Positions 22,701 to 33,884 are shown, numbered from the stretch's first letter. The stretch is DNA of 64,000 nt from Palaemon carinicauda (GCF_036898095.1 NC_090745.1:85644717-85708716), one strand, 5' to 3'. Translations and numbers: made by a program. The notes: generated by a model from the letters alone, not told the origin.

Positions 22701-24466
22701 CTTATAGCCTTGTTCATGTATGACATAATTTGTACAGCAATACATTGACAGCTGGAGAGACCTTCTTACTTAAGGCTCCCAGGGACCAATCCAACAAATA
22801 AATACTTCAAACACTCAAAAAAACTCCTAACAGGAGATGGTCTAGCTCTGAAGCAGACCATAAAATCTTGGAGCGTCTCATGGCTAGACGACGGGGAGAG
22901 TCCACTAGGCTTAAGAAGTCTCCCTGGGCAGAGGCAGGTACTCCCAAGCCGAGAACTTCTCCTGTGTCACACCAGACGCTCGAGCGAGAGGCTAATTAAG
23001 AAGGAGGAAAAGCAAAAGCAGACTTTCCTAAACTTCTCCTGGATTCCAACCAGTCTCCCAGTAAGAGCATGGCTCTCTTGGAAGAACAAGAGAGAACTGA
23101 CTTAGTAAATGTAGGAGTCGAAGAAAGTCATGCCAAGAGTAAACTCAGAAGGCGGAGCAGCCGTTACAAAACGAGTAGGACAAAATTTCACTAAAGAAAT
23201 TCATAATTATAAAACAAGGGATTGTTGGACAACCCTAGGTTACTCCTCTTCTGAATGACTCCCCAAAGGTACATTAGTTGAAAGGGGGTCATCAACTTCT
23301 TCAGAAGGCACATCATCTGATAAATCTAAAGTCTTGCGAGAAGGAGATTTATATTCAGAATGACGTGAAGGAAAAGCCTGACAGGCTACATCAACTTGTA
23401 TATGAACAGAAGTTAAAGTTGGAGGGTCGATGTCACGTTGTGACTGCAGAGAATGTTATTCTACTACACGTCGTGACAGAAGTGACTGACGTTCAAACGT
23501 CACGTAGTAACAGCGGTGACTGCTGTTCGATGCTATATCGTGACTACGGTGACTGACCCTCAACGTCACGTCATGTCTACGGTGTCTACCGCTCAACGTC
23601 ACGTCGTGTCTGCGGTGTCTGCAGCTCAACGTCACGCTGTGACTGCGGTGGCTGACGTTCAAAGAGATCAGAGTTACATCGAGATTTATACTCCGCATCT
23701 CGTTTAACAGCAAAGCTGACACTAGGGATAACGTCAGCGTGATGTAACAAAGCTCGTTTAGAAGGTTGAAGACCTGAATCACGTATCCCAGAACCGTGAC
23801 GTACAAAAAGAAAAGGATCCTTTCGCACAGGAACAGGATCGTCAGCTTCTATTAAAGAAGAAAGCTTTAACAGCATATCTTGCAAAACACTTAACTTCGG
23901 ATCAACCTGTGACTGCGGTGGCTGACGTTCAACGTCACGTAGTAACAGCGGTGACTGCTGATCGATGCTATATCGTGACTACGGTGACTGACGCTCGACG
24001 TCACGTCGTGTCTACGGTGTCTACCGCTCAACGTCACGTCGAGTAAGCGGTGACTGCAGCTCAACGTCACGCTGCGCACTCTGAATAAATCGTGACGTCG
24101 GAAACGTCTGTACATGAACGTCATCGCTATGAACGGGACTCTCATGATGACTACAGCTAGGACGTTGAACTTGTTCTGAAGGAACTAATTAACGTTTCAA
24201 CCGTCTCGAAACCTTACGCCCAGGTTTTTAAAGAGACGAATCATCGGAAGACGAGGAGAACTTCGTCTCTCCTGTCTTATGGCAAGGACGTGCTTGACGA
24301 GCAACGTCTGATACCTTTGAGGGAACGTCTGTTCGTTGGTTTACACCTCTCACTCCCTTAGGTCCTACGACATTCCTTCTCCCTGGTGCAGGGGAGCCTG
24401 AAAGAGGTCTCGGACTAGGCAAGCGACAAGCACGAACAAACGAACCCTCAGCAACACTGAACATGT
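22701..24466 (-). pseudogene. gag-like region (DIRS C), degenerate
   Basis: The N-terminus is the open segment 24,464-24,228 starting at an ATG (MFSVAEGSFVRACRLPSPRPL), which matches gag of E and G downstream of their zinc finger. So C, like B, lacks the cysteine-rich N-terminus. The middle encodes His/Arg/Asp/Val repeats. The C-terminal half, 23,300-22,860, resembles E gag on the nucleotide level (agcgtctcatggctagacg, cctgggcagaggcaggtact) but is full of stops. Confidence 0.7.
23440..24100 (-). repeat. Duplicated coding minisatellite (DIRS C gag)
   Basis: Two blocks (23,455-23,660 and 23,905-24,095) share cgtcacgtagtaacagcggt and cgtgactacggtgactgac units. They consist of roughly 30-33-bp imperfect repeats that read as RHRRHDVTLSG-like peptides on the minus strand. 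The 245 bp between them is single-copy gag, so a whole block was duplicated. Confidence 0.8.
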
Positions 24467-25486
24467 TTTTCGCACTTTCTTCACTGATATCGCATTTTTT
24501 AATATTTTCACATTAGACATGAATAAAGCTGATTTCTACCTGAAGCACGCAATTCTCCCTTAAATCAAAAGGTTAGAATTGCGAAATATGTCGTATAATG
24601 TAAGCATATTAGTACAAAATGAAACACACATGCAAAAATTAATAAACATATACATATAATATCGAATAAAGCGGAAATATATAAAGTTAAAAAGATCAGT
24701 GACTGGGGAGGAGACTAAAACTAGTTCACTAAGGACTACGTTTTCAATCTCTCACCGTACAGTGCCTTGGGATGAGAATAAAAACTAGAACGTTTTATCC
24801 TCTCTCCCCGTACAGAGACTTGGGACGAGAGTAAATATCTGAATCGAGAAAAACGTTACTCGCTCCCAAACTCCTTGTACAGAGACTTGGGACGAGAATA
24901 AAAATCGGATCGTTCTCTCTTTCTCTCTCTCTCTTTTGTCACTCACAAGAGAATGGCTCACTCACTCTTCGTCAATAACAGGTTATTTGACTAAAGGAAA
25001 AAACTAAAAGGACTAAGAAATTGAAAATTAACATGTTCCTTTAAATTAGTATCTAAAAAACTTCAGTTTGTAAGAAGAATGAACAAAACGTCAAAATCAA
25101 TTTACTCTTTCTGCAAAGTGAAACCGTGATTCTCTCTTTCTCTGTCGTAACGATAGAGCGCAAACTGCGTAGCATAAATAAACCAAACGTTAGTTCATCT
25201 TTGAAAAACTGCACGAAGACTATTCAAAGAATATATTTCTTAAAATATTTTCTAAAAATATTCATCTCATCAATCTAAACAAAAATAAAAGTTGAATGGG
25301 CTCAACGTTGTTTAACTTCGTTTTCCAAGTCAGGACCGCCTACAAAGAAAAGGCAAAGGTCGCTTATAAAAAAAAACAAAATTTATCTCGGTGTTTAGTA
25401 TAAATGGAAAGCTAATCGAAGAGGCCTAATAAAGGCGGGTGAGATATAAAATATATAGATGGAAATCTATAAATAAACAGTAATAT
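24467..25486 (-). other. Long 5' leader of DIRS C
   Basis: Non-coding, AT-rich. It has three copies of a cgtacagagacttgggacga block at 24,760-24,895 and is broadly similar to the B leader. A ttcag-type acceptor on the minus strand falls at about 24,541. It is cut at 25,486 by element D before the terminal repeat is reached. Confidence 0.6.
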
Positions 25487-25686
25487 GACAAATTCGAAGA
25501 TAATTTGTATTTTTCCTAACCATACAAACCTTAGCTATTTACAAAGGGTTACCTTTTAGCGCAGCTGAAATGGCGAGCCATTAGAATTTAACGAGGGTGT
25601 ATTACCCCCGTGCTAGTTAGCGGGGGGGTAGGGGAGTGGTAGGTAGCTACCCCTCCTCCCCCTCACACACAGGTGAATGCTCACTT
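25487..25686 (-). repeat. Terminal inverted repeat, 3' end of DIRS D
   Basis: Inverted match to 33,345-33,503 from tagctatttacaaagggtta inward. The outer 43 bp (gacaaattcgaagataattt and onward) is specific to this end, as is usual for DIRS ends. Confidence 0.9.
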
Positions 25687-25740
25687 TCACTTAGAGGTAG
25701 GACTTGTCTTGGGGGACAGGGCTGGCGGGCAAATATGTGT

Positions 25741-25845
25741 AAATAGCTAAGGTTTGTATGGTTAGGAAAAATACAAATTATCTTCGAATTTGTCATTTGT
25801 TCCGTAACCGAAATACAAACCACGCTATTTACAAAGGGTGACTTA
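25741..25845 (-). repeat. Internal complementary region (DIRS D)
   Basis: 25,741-25,794 is the reverse complement of the element's left end (25,487-25,540). 25,797-25,840 is the reverse complement of its right end (33,490-33,531). The two fragments abut, giving the predicted circle junction. Confidence 0.93.
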
Positions 25846-26444
25846 CCCCTTAGGTAGGGTGGAAAGTCCCCAGCCATACTGGCTTTGGCTTTACCCGGGG
25901 ACTCAGAATCCGAGTGAGTCGCACTCGAGAAAAGGAGTCCCTGCACCTCACAAGTTCCTTGCTCCGCAAGGAACCATGTGGCCTACGTAAGCTTGTGTGT
26001 GAAGGAAGAAGTGTGACCCGTCCTAGGCAGTTGACCTGGAGTTCCAGAAGGAACTCTGGGTTAGGACGTTCCCAATACCACCTCGTCAGGGTATGGGGGA
26101 CGCGACAGTATTGACTCAATACTCGGAACACAAGGAAGCATGGTTTACCTGCAGAGGTTCGAGGTCAGCTATGCAGAGACCAGGATGCTGCTTCCCCGTA
26201 GAGGGGATGATGAAGAAAGAAGTAGGGCCAGACATACTTCTTTCGTTCATGCAGACTAAAACCTGATAACAATGCCCTCAACCTTCTGCTACCTGTCCAA
26301 AAAGGAGCCTGAGGTTAGACCAGCTGTTGTGTGGCCACCACAGAGCGATAGAAAACGTATCGAGACTCCTGTGGGTCACGCCCTGCAGGATGCGGGCTGC
26401 GAAGGTCATTAGACGCTTCCAGACTCCAGCTTGTAGCACCTGCG

Positions 26445-27600
26445 TCACAGAGTAGTATTACTCGAAGGCGAGGGACGTTGCGATGTATCCAACATCGTGC
26501 TGTAGGGCGACGAGACGGGGGAGGGTCTGGAGACAGGTCGAGATGAATGTCCTTGAGTCCGGGCTGAAGAGGTATACTGGTGACTCTCCCCCATGTCCTC
26601 CTTGTGCTCCCAAATCGGCTGCAACTGAGGACAAACTGCAGCTGTTCCCAGCGCTAACCTCTCGATTCCTTTACTGGCAAGAAAGAGAAGGTCTTGGGAC
26701 ATCAGATACAGAATGGAGACTCGAAATCTTGAATGAATCGGACCGAAGGGCCGGGACCCCCAGATTCTGAGTCTAGCCAACAACTCAGGAGCGAGCCTGA
26801 ATGTTGCCTTCCCCTCTTCCTTAGAAAGGGGGGAGTTGTAAGAGACCAAGAAGATTGCTTACACACTGGCCGTGGCCAGAGTGAGCAGGAGACCCAAGGC
26901 GGAATAAAATCCGAGGCCTGTCGTAAAGGGTCTTGAGAAGATCTCTTAAAGGACTAAAAGTCCTAGCCATGCTCCAAGTTGGAGGTCTTCCTCCGACTAG
27001 GGCAGGGACGATCGTAGCTTCGCATGAGCGAGGATAGATCCAGCGGGCAGGAAAAGTTATTCCTTTAAGCCTGAAGGTCAGGGAAAGGTTGAGCGACAGG
27101 CTTCATTGCCGAGAGCGGAAAGGAGTTTCCTCCCGCCGAAAGGCAATAAGACCATTATTGCTGGAGAAGAGGCCTCACGGGAAGAGGTATATCTCCCACG
27201 GCACCAACCACCTTCGACTCTTCACTTTGCCTGGGAGACCCCTGTGGATGACAATCGCAGATGACGCGACCTCCGTACCGCGACTGTAGCGGGTTGTCTC
27301 TTCTTGAGGAGGAGGCGTAGTGTCTCCAGGCATGAAGCCGAAGCGACGCCCCGGTTCGGGAGAGATGTCGCAGTGTGGTTGCTTGAGTAGTCTGCGCCGT
27401 GGGAGAAGCTCTCCCGGGAGTTCCGTCCGGGGAAGCAGAGGGTTCAGAAACCGTTCTGCGTATAGTCCCAGTGGAGCTCTCCCATTGAAAGGTTGACAGA
27501 CAACCTGGTCTTGTTGAGACCCATTGTCCACAGACAAAAAGGAGGGAAGACGCAGGCGTCGAAGTTGTCCCACCATCACCGGAATGCATCTTGCCAGTCT
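26445..27600 (-). pseudogene. Tyrosine recombinase (DIRS D), degenerate
   Basis: It aligns with the recombinase of A. The N-terminal part (27,589-27,155) has RHLSRTGASLRLHAWRHYAS, comparable to the start of A. The catalytic domain (26,950-26,445) is shifted by a one-base deletion near 26,868. The catalytic Arg codon there reads TGT (Cys) instead of CGT in the AKRVSNL context. No intact HxxR or Tyr box could be found. It is a clear pseudogene. Confidence 0.7.
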
Positions 27601-29000
27601 CGGGGTCTGAGACTGGGGGGAAGAATAGCGGAAGCTTGAGGTTCCAAGCTGTCGCGATCAGGTCCCCCAGACCAGTACTTGCTGATTACCCAAGGTCAAA
27701 GACCCCCAGGTACACTCTCTCTACGAGGCTCTGCTCGGATAGTCTGATAGAACATTCCCCTGCCTGGAATGAGAGAGTCGATGGTGGTATTGAGATAATC
27801 TCAATCATCCCGGTATCTCTACTGCAAGATGTGAAGGTGTGAAAATGCATCCCCTGCTGGTTAGAATACGCCAGAATCATGAAGTCGACGCGCACGGGGC
27901 GACTCGGCAGGGGCTGTAGAATCTGTAGAGGGGCCAGACTAAGGCCCCTAAGCCTGCCTGAATGATGGAGAGGCATCCTTCAGGTCTTGACCATAGGCCT
28001 GGACCGGAACATGCCCCCCCCCCTTTCCTTTGACGAGTCCGAGAACCGCATCAAGAATGAGGGGAAAGGACGAGAATATCCACTACCATCAAGAGGCTCC
28101 ATAGGTCAACATCCATTGCAGGTCTAATAGTTCCGCTGGTCCCATAGGGGCCAGGAAGTCCGGTTAAATATTGCCTGAAGCCACCGGAACTTGGATCGTC
28201 CCACATGGAACTTATCCTGAGGCGACCGTTCGGACTATAGACGGGTCAATGAGGAAAGAAGAACTAGGAAACGTTCCAAGGTAGGGCTGAAAGCTCTGCT
28301 TGACTGAGAACAGGTACTGCGACTCTCCTCAGTCTTGCCACAGTCAACCGAAAGGAAGGCTCGGAGGATGTGGTAACAGAATCTGGCGTCCCCAGGTGGT
28401 CACCCATCCAAGTACCGACGTTGCTTAACCTCGCTGGACGGACGAGAAGCGGGGTTTCCAATGTGGTAAGGCGGTTGACTCAATATCATGGCCAGATACT
28501 CCAGATGTTGAGGCAGAGGAAGAGAAGGCTCCAAGCAAAATACCATGAGCCCACACTCATGGTCAGCATCCGGAAGCTTGTCCCGGCGCTGAAGAAGGTC
28601 GAAACCCGAGCCTACCGGAGTTGACCAGCCCTCCAAACAGCAGAGGAGGCGGAAGCCTGCACCTGAGCGGCCAAGAGGAAGGCAGGGAGAGTTCTCTGGG
28701 GAAACAAACCTGCTATGCCACAGCGGGATAGCCACACTGCATCATAAGCAGGAATACTTGCAGTCTAGGCTGAATTCGACGAGCACCCTGGAAGATGGAT
28801 GGAATGGAAACTGAAAGTACCCGTCCTTCCGATCCAGGGTTAAAGGAGTCCTGTCGCCTCGTTACCAGTCTGATCGATTCTGGTGGTCTACGCTGGCCGA
28901 AGTTTGTTCGACAAACTTGATCAGGGCTGAGAGGTCGACTATGGACATCCCCTCTCAGATCCTTCCTTACAAGAAAGGATCGACTGAGGGGGCCGGGGGT
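27601..29000 (-). pseudogene. RT-RNase H region (DIRS D), degenerate with 5S insert
   Basis: Fragments align with element A: LLQRRDKL and EYLAMILS (RT thumb, 28,735-28,480), then after the 5S insert LRAFLSV (28,350), the decayed RNase H region near 28,250-27,690, and LAPLQILQPLPSRPVRVDFM (compare LALQQLQQFLASHSVVVMSD in A). Multiple stops and frameshifts. The YLDDWL box is not recognisable. Confidence 0.7.
28372..28479 (-). rRNA. 5S rRNA-derived insert (pseudogene)
   Basis: On the minus strand the sequence starts GTCAACCGCCTTACCACATT, continues with CTTCTCGTCCG, GGTTAAGCAACGTCGG and TACTTGGATGGGTGACCACC, and ends GACGCCAGATTCTGTTACC. This follows metazoan 5S rRNA from end to end, with about 11 bases missing between the GTCGG and TACTTGG blocks and scattered substitutions. 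The C-box of the internal pol III promoter (TGGATGGGTGACC) and most of box A survive; the intermediate element falls in the deletion. It interrupts the RT coding region between YLAMILS and LRAFLS, where element A is continuous. It is a retro-inserted 5S copy or a 5S-headed SINE fragment. Confidence 0.88.
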
Positions 29001-30239
29001 GAAGCCGTCGATGATCCTAAGGAAGACCTTCGCCTAAGGTATGGATCATTCTGCCCAACCGGGCAACTCTGCTGACGCTATGGCATAGAGGTTCAGAGAC
29101 ACTGAATTCGCTGACAGAGACGGCAGGCGCGATATCCTTGGCTACTCACAGAGATTGTGCGGGAATGGGCATCGGGAAGCTGTCATTCGGATGAGTAACC
29201 TTAAGCATCCTCCCAGCGAAAAAACCTGCAATCCTAGAGTTCGTGAACTCCTTTTAGGACTATGCCCCCCCGGGGGAGTCTCCCGTGCCATCTGTTCCTG
29301 ACAGGAGGAAACTGCAATTGGACACCTTGTCCCAGTTGTCGTAGCCGATAACTTAGGCCGACGTGGTTGAAAGAAAAGGGCGCTGGAGCCCTGCAGAGTC
29401 TGGAAGAAAGCGCCTTGGAGGAGTGAAACCGGAAGTCGATTTACTCCGCACAGCAGCTGTCTAAGTCTCTGTTCTTGGGCACAGACAAACTCTTCTCAAG
29501 GATGGAAGGGTGTCTGAGGTCGTCGACCTCCACAGATGAGACACCCGAAGGAAGCCTTCAGTCAGCGCGTCCAGATGGTACAACATCGAGCTTGTCCGCA
29601 AGTAGATACTTAACGACGAAAGGCCAAGGTGCCTGAGCTCGAGAGGAGGAAAGTACCCTTGATCTTCCTGTAGCTTCCTTGAACCAAACCTCGGGCCGTA
29701 ACCGAGGAGGGAAAGAACCTGGTAAGCTCCCAGAGGAAGAGGTAAGCAGTCACCCCTTGTCCGATGGAGAAATCTTGAACGGAAAGCCCCCCCGCCAAAA
29801 ATCCTTCCAGGGCGGGAGAAGGAGAGAGTACTCGTGCAGGAGAGGGGACCCTCGAGACCGACCTCTTGGGAACCAACTTCGCCCTGGGGGAAATCACCAC
29901 GAAGTCCACTCCTCTCTTTCTCTTCAGCGTAGGAGAGACAGCCGCTGGTTTGTTACCCTGGCCGGCGAGTGCTGGTTTCATAACCCTCATTAACGCCCGT
30001 GCCAGCGGACCAAACCATGTCTGCTGCTCCAAGGACACAGAGTCCGAAATCCTCGCTAAGGTGAAAGGGATCTGGCGATCCTTTGGAGTGGACACGACGG
30101 TACCTGCCTGAAAAGAAGGTGGGGAAGAATGCTGTACTGACCTGTCTTCGTCCTGCACTACCAACCTGTGCTTGGATGGAGGTGATCCCGAGTGCCGTCT
30201 AGGAGCACGCGTCCCTGCTGCTACCACCGGATGTGGAAT

Positions 30240-30475
30240 TCGCCGCGAACTATGGTCGCGCGAGGGCGAACAGTCGCGCCAAGGCGAACGGTCGCGCAAA
30301 GGCGAATGGTCGCGCAAAGGCGAATGGTCGAATGGTCGCGCGGGCGCGCGGGCGCGCAGGCGCGCGGGCGCGCAGGCGCGCGGGCGCGCGGGCGCGCGGG
30401 CGCGCAGGCGAGCGGTCGCGCGGGCGCGCAGGCGAGCGGTCGCGCGGGCGCGCAGGCGAGTGGGCGTGAGGGTGG
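30240..30475 (-). repeat. Arg/Ala/Pro-Ser coding low-complexity array (DIRS D gag)
   Basis: Alternating gcgcgcgggcgcgcaggcga units on the plus strand. The minus strand reads as RARAPARPRDRSPARPRDRS, an RS/RD-like basic stretch in one frame and Ala/Arg-rich peptides in the others. Confidence 0.85.
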
Positions 30476-30614
30476 GCAGGTAAATGAACACGTGTCCGAG
30501 GCGACGAACGCAAGCGATGGCGTGACGGCGAGGGATCGTGCTGCCGCGTAGGTGAAGAAGATCGCTGGCGATAATGACCGCGTGATGGTAAGCGATGGCA
30601 AGCAGCATGTGTAG

Positions 30615-31262
30615 GTGAATGATCGCGTGATAGGGTGCGATGGTGATCAGCATCCGCAAGAGGGCGAGCGTTCAGGGTTGTGCGATGAGGAGCAGCATGC
30701 GTAAGCGGGCAATCGTGCAGGGTTGTGCGATGGCGAGCAGCATGCGCAGGTGAATGATCGCGTGAAAGGGTGCGATGGTGATCAGCATCCGCAGGAGGGC
30801 GATCGTTCAGGGTTGTGCGATGAGGAGCAGCATGCGTAAGCGGGCGATCGTGCAGGGTTCTGCGATGGCGAGCAGCATGCGCAGGTGAATGATCGCGTGA
30901 AAGGGTGCGATGGTGATCAGCATCCGCAGGAGGGCGATCGTTCAGGGTTGTGCGATGAGGAGCAGCATGCGTAAGCGGGCGATCGTGCAGGGTTGTGCGA
31001 TGGCGAGCAGCATGCGCAGGTGAATGATCGCGTGAAAGGGTGCGATGGTGATCAGCATCCGCAGGAGGGCGATCGTTCAGGGTTGTGCGATGAGGAGCAG
31101 CATGCGTAAGCGGGCGATCGTGCAGGGTTGTGCGATGGCGAGCAGCATGCGCAGGTGAATGATTGCGTGAAAGGGTGCGATAGTGATCAGCATCCGCAGG
31201 AGGGCGATCGTTCAGGGTTGTGCGATGAGGAGCAGCATGCGTAAGCGGGCGATCATGCAGGG
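30615..31262 (-). repeat. 135-bp coding minisatellite (DIRS D gag)
   Basis: Nearly identical units recur every 135 bp; gtgatcagcatccgcag occurs at 30,643, 30,778, 30,913, 31,048 and 31,183. 135 bp is 45 codons, so the minus-strand frame is kept (DADHHRTLSRDHSPAHAARH is part of the unit). Confidence 0.93.
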
Positions 31263-31592
31263 TCGTGCGATCAGCATCCGCAGTTGAGGGTTGCGCGATG
31301 GCGATCAGCATCCGCAGTTGAGGGTCGCGCGATGGCGATCAGCATCCGCAGTTGAGGGTCGCGCGATGGCGATCAGCATCCGCAGTTGAGGGTCGCGCGA
31401 TGGCGATCAGCATCCGCAGTTGAGGGTCGCGCGATGGCGATCAGCATCCGCAGTTGAGGGTCGCGCGATGGCGATCAGCATCCGCAGTTGAGGGTCGCGC
31501 GATGGCGATCAGCATCCGCAGTTGAGGGTCGCGCGATGGCGATCAGCATCCGCAGTTGAGGGTCGCGCGATGGCGATCAGCATGCGCAGGTG
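31263..31592 (-). repeat. 34-bp minisatellite (DIRS D gag)
   Basis: About 9.5 units of 34 bp (agggtcgcgcgatggcgatc plus agcatccgcagttg). The unit is a derivative of the half-unit in the neighbouring 135-bp array. 34 is not a multiple of three, so the frame cycles. Confidence 0.93.
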
Positions 31593-32671
31593 AGCTAGTA
31601 GCTGGCGAACCATGTTCCTTCAGAAGTGTTGGAGAACGTTGGCGTGCCAGCTGTAACACACGTGGGCGATCCGGAGATCGCTGGCGAGCTGATGATCGCT
31701 GACGAGCTGATGATCGCTGACGAGCAGAAAGCTACGCGTGGGAGCCTGCGCAAAGAAGAAGAGTCCTTGACCCCGACCTGAACCGAAGTTCTAGATCGCG
31801 AGGGCGAACGTGGGCGCACAGGGCACGTAACAGGAACCGCAGGGAAGATCATCTTGAAAGCGCTGACGAACAGGAGAGCGCTGATGAGCAGAAGGGCGCG
31901 CAGGGAAACCCTGACACGCAAGGGAAGAACCCCCGTGGGGGCAACCCTTTGCCCCGAAGGGATCGTTGTCCGCCGGGAGACTGATGTCCGTCGGAAGACC
32001 GCTGTCCGTCGGGCAGACCGTTGTCCGTCGGAAGACGAGATCAGACTGCTGTCCATCTGCACCAAGGCGGATGATCGAGAAAAAGGAGTTGTAGGCTGCA
32101 AACGGAGATCCAAAAGGGCGCCTCAAGCACCCTTATAGGGAGATGAGAGGCCCTTACGACGAGGCGGACGGAGGGCCTTACGGCGAGGGAGGCCAACAGC
32201 AACGGAAGAAACCTCCGAAGAGGAGTCTCTATGAGTGTACTCTCTCGCGAACGAAAGAGAAACACTTCGTGGAAGAGACTGGTCAGCCAGTGACCTAAAA
32301 GGAGCAATCCTCCGAAGAGGAGCTCCTGCAGTTGCCCTGCCCCTTGAGCGAAACTGCAGGTGCGACCGCTCAGCACCAAGAGCAAAGTCGCACGAAAAAA
32401 AGGCAAGAGAAGAACCCCCCAAAAGGGGAAAAACTCAAGCCTGGACAGGAAAAACTTCCCTCGGAAGGAAAGTTATCCGCCAGAGGAGGCAAGCCTCCTG
32501 ACTGTTCTAAAATGAACTGGAGAGCTGTCCGTCGACACGGGAGTACTACCAGTAGAAGGAGACACGCCCCTGACGAAAATACAAGGGGGGAGGCAGCAAC
32601 AGCCGAATCCCCAGGACTCAACCAGACAGCTCACACCGTTGCTATATTACAGAAACGAACTAGATCGGTAA

Positions 32672-32695
32672 CTGTAAAAAAATAAAACAAATAAT
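32672..32695 (-). promoter_or_regulatory. Splice-acceptor-like signal before gag (DIRS D)
   Basis: The minus strand reads ttgttttatttttttacag, with AG at 32,672-32,673, at the position equivalent to the acceptor-like signals of A, H and I. Confidence 0.55.
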
Positions 32696-33344
32696 ATTAG
32701 TACACATTCATTCCCCTGGGAAGGCTCCGAAGGGGAATCCCGAGGGAAAGGAACAAGAATTACACAACAGGCACGTGCCCTCACAACCACTTACACTCGC
32801 GGAAGGAGAGCTGTAACCAAAACAGAATTATAACAATTATAATTATGTAACTATGTAATTATGTAATTTAAAAATGAATGAACACTAAAGAAAGAACGAA
32901 AACCCCGAAAGGAATCGTTCTACAAACTGAAAAACAAAAAACAACTACAATTGGCATTCATAACTAATTGATACAAACGTACGGCGTAGCAACCCCCCAC
33001 ACGGAAAGGAAGCTAGGCTACAAGGGCGTAGTAACACGTAGTAAAAGGGTGAACGACCTCAAGAGAGAGAGAGAGAGAAAGACATAAGTCAAACTCCATC
33101 GTCACCCATAAAATACGCCGTGGTGGCCTAACTGCCGAGGCCTCCACGTAGATATCGTACACTACACACACACATCTGAAAAGGAAACTTACTTATTTCT
33201 ATACTCAAATATATATACAAACATGAAAACATGTTTACATATATATTGAGTAAAAGAAAAGTAAGCGATTAAGTAAAGACAAAAAAGACAATGGCTGCCA
33301 AGCGAGGACCAAGACAGAGACGTCTGTCACAGTCCGAGCCAAAA

Positions 33345-33531
33345 GTTAAAGTGAGTATTCACCTGTGTGTGAGGGGGAGGAGGGGTAGCTAGCTACCACT
33401 CCCCTACCCCCCCGCTAACTAGCGCGGGGGTAATACACCCTCGTTAAATTCTAATGGCTCGCCATTTCAGCTACGCTAAAAGTATTAACCCTTTGTAAAT
33501 AGCGTGGTTTGTATTTCGGTTACGGAACAAA
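33345..33531 (-). repeat. Terminal inverted repeat, 5' end of DIRS D
   Basis: Inverted partner of 25,530-25,686. The outer end gcgtggtttgtatttcggtt through acggaacaaa is shared with A (6,635-6,664) and, more weakly, H (61,365-61,388). Confidence 0.92.
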
Positions 33532-33645
33532 CTTAGTTTTTGACTGAAGTCATTCGTAATTGGTTATGAAACCATTATGTCATAATGATGTTACAGATCT
33601 CAGCCAATAAACTGTACAGTAATTGGAACTAATTCTGCTTGGGTA
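33532..33645. other. 114-bp spacer between DIRS D and E
   Basis: Single-copy-looking AT-rich DNA. It does not resemble the missing 5' end of element C, so D did not simply split C here. Nothing else recognised. Confidence 0.5.
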
Positions 33646-33850
33646 AAAATGATATTTTAATTATAAAATAAATTTTTGAATATACTTACCCGGTGAATAT
33701 ATATAGCTGCAACTCTGTTGCTCGACAGACAAAAAAAAACAGTAAAACTCGCCAGCGATTGCTATACAGGTTGCGGGTGTGCCCACCAGCGCCAACTGTC
33801 GGCCAGATACCATACTCGATGTAAACAAAGACTCAATTTCTTCTCATCCC
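33646..33850 (-). repeat. Terminal inverted repeat, 3' end of DIRS E
   Basis: Reverse complement of 39,975-40,147 from the start of gctgcaactctgttg to the ctcaatttcttctc block, including the poly-A run at 33,734-33,742 matched by a poly-T run at 40,080-40,090. Confidence 0.93.
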
Positions 33851-33884
33851 ACTGCGTCTCTATTGGGGAGGAAGGGAGGGTCAT

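Larger units (their letters stand above)
17472..25486 (-). mobile_element. DIRS element C, interrupted by Tigger and cut by D
   Basis: It begins with the 3' end repeat at 17,472-17,690 and the internal complementary region at 17,705-17,810. A DNA transposon interrupts it at 17,908-19,900. Then follow recombinase, RNase H/RT, gag and a long leader similar to that of B. The sequence is cut at 25,486 by element D and its 5' terminal repeat is missing. All frames are broken. Confidence 0.87.
29001..32671 (-). pseudogene. gag-like region (DIRS D)
   Basis: The long gag body includes an open stretch 30,659-29,610 (349 residues), Arg/Ala/Pro-rich at first. It then has PPSKHRLVVQDEDRSVQHSS, TLARISDSVSLEQQTWFGPL and LKRKRGVDFVVISPRAKLV. 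These match gag of A (LKRKRVVSDAVTSPRAKLT), so this C-terminal block is conserved in the lineage. A second open frame, 31,311-30,250, is made of His/Asp/Arg/Thr repeats. The N-terminal cysteine cluster expected just inside 32,671 is decayed. The frame is not continuous over the whole length. Confidence 0.7.
25487..33531 (-). mobile_element. DIRS element D, full-length ends, decayed coding
   Basis: The 3' end is at 25,487 and the 5' end near 33,531. Inverted terminal repeats are 25,530-25,686 and 33,345-33,503 (shared ggcgagccattagaatttaa, ctagttagcgggggggtagg, cctcacacacaggtgaat). The internal complementary region lies at 25,741-25,845. Inside are broken recombinase, RNase H, RT and a long gag with three minisatellites. 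At about 8.0 kb it is the longest element here. It inserted into C and carries a 5S rRNA-derived insert. Confidence 0.9.

Noticed and set aside
33532..33645. Continuation of DIRS C beyond D
   Set aside because: The 114 bp do not resemble the corresponding part of B's leader or terminal repeat.
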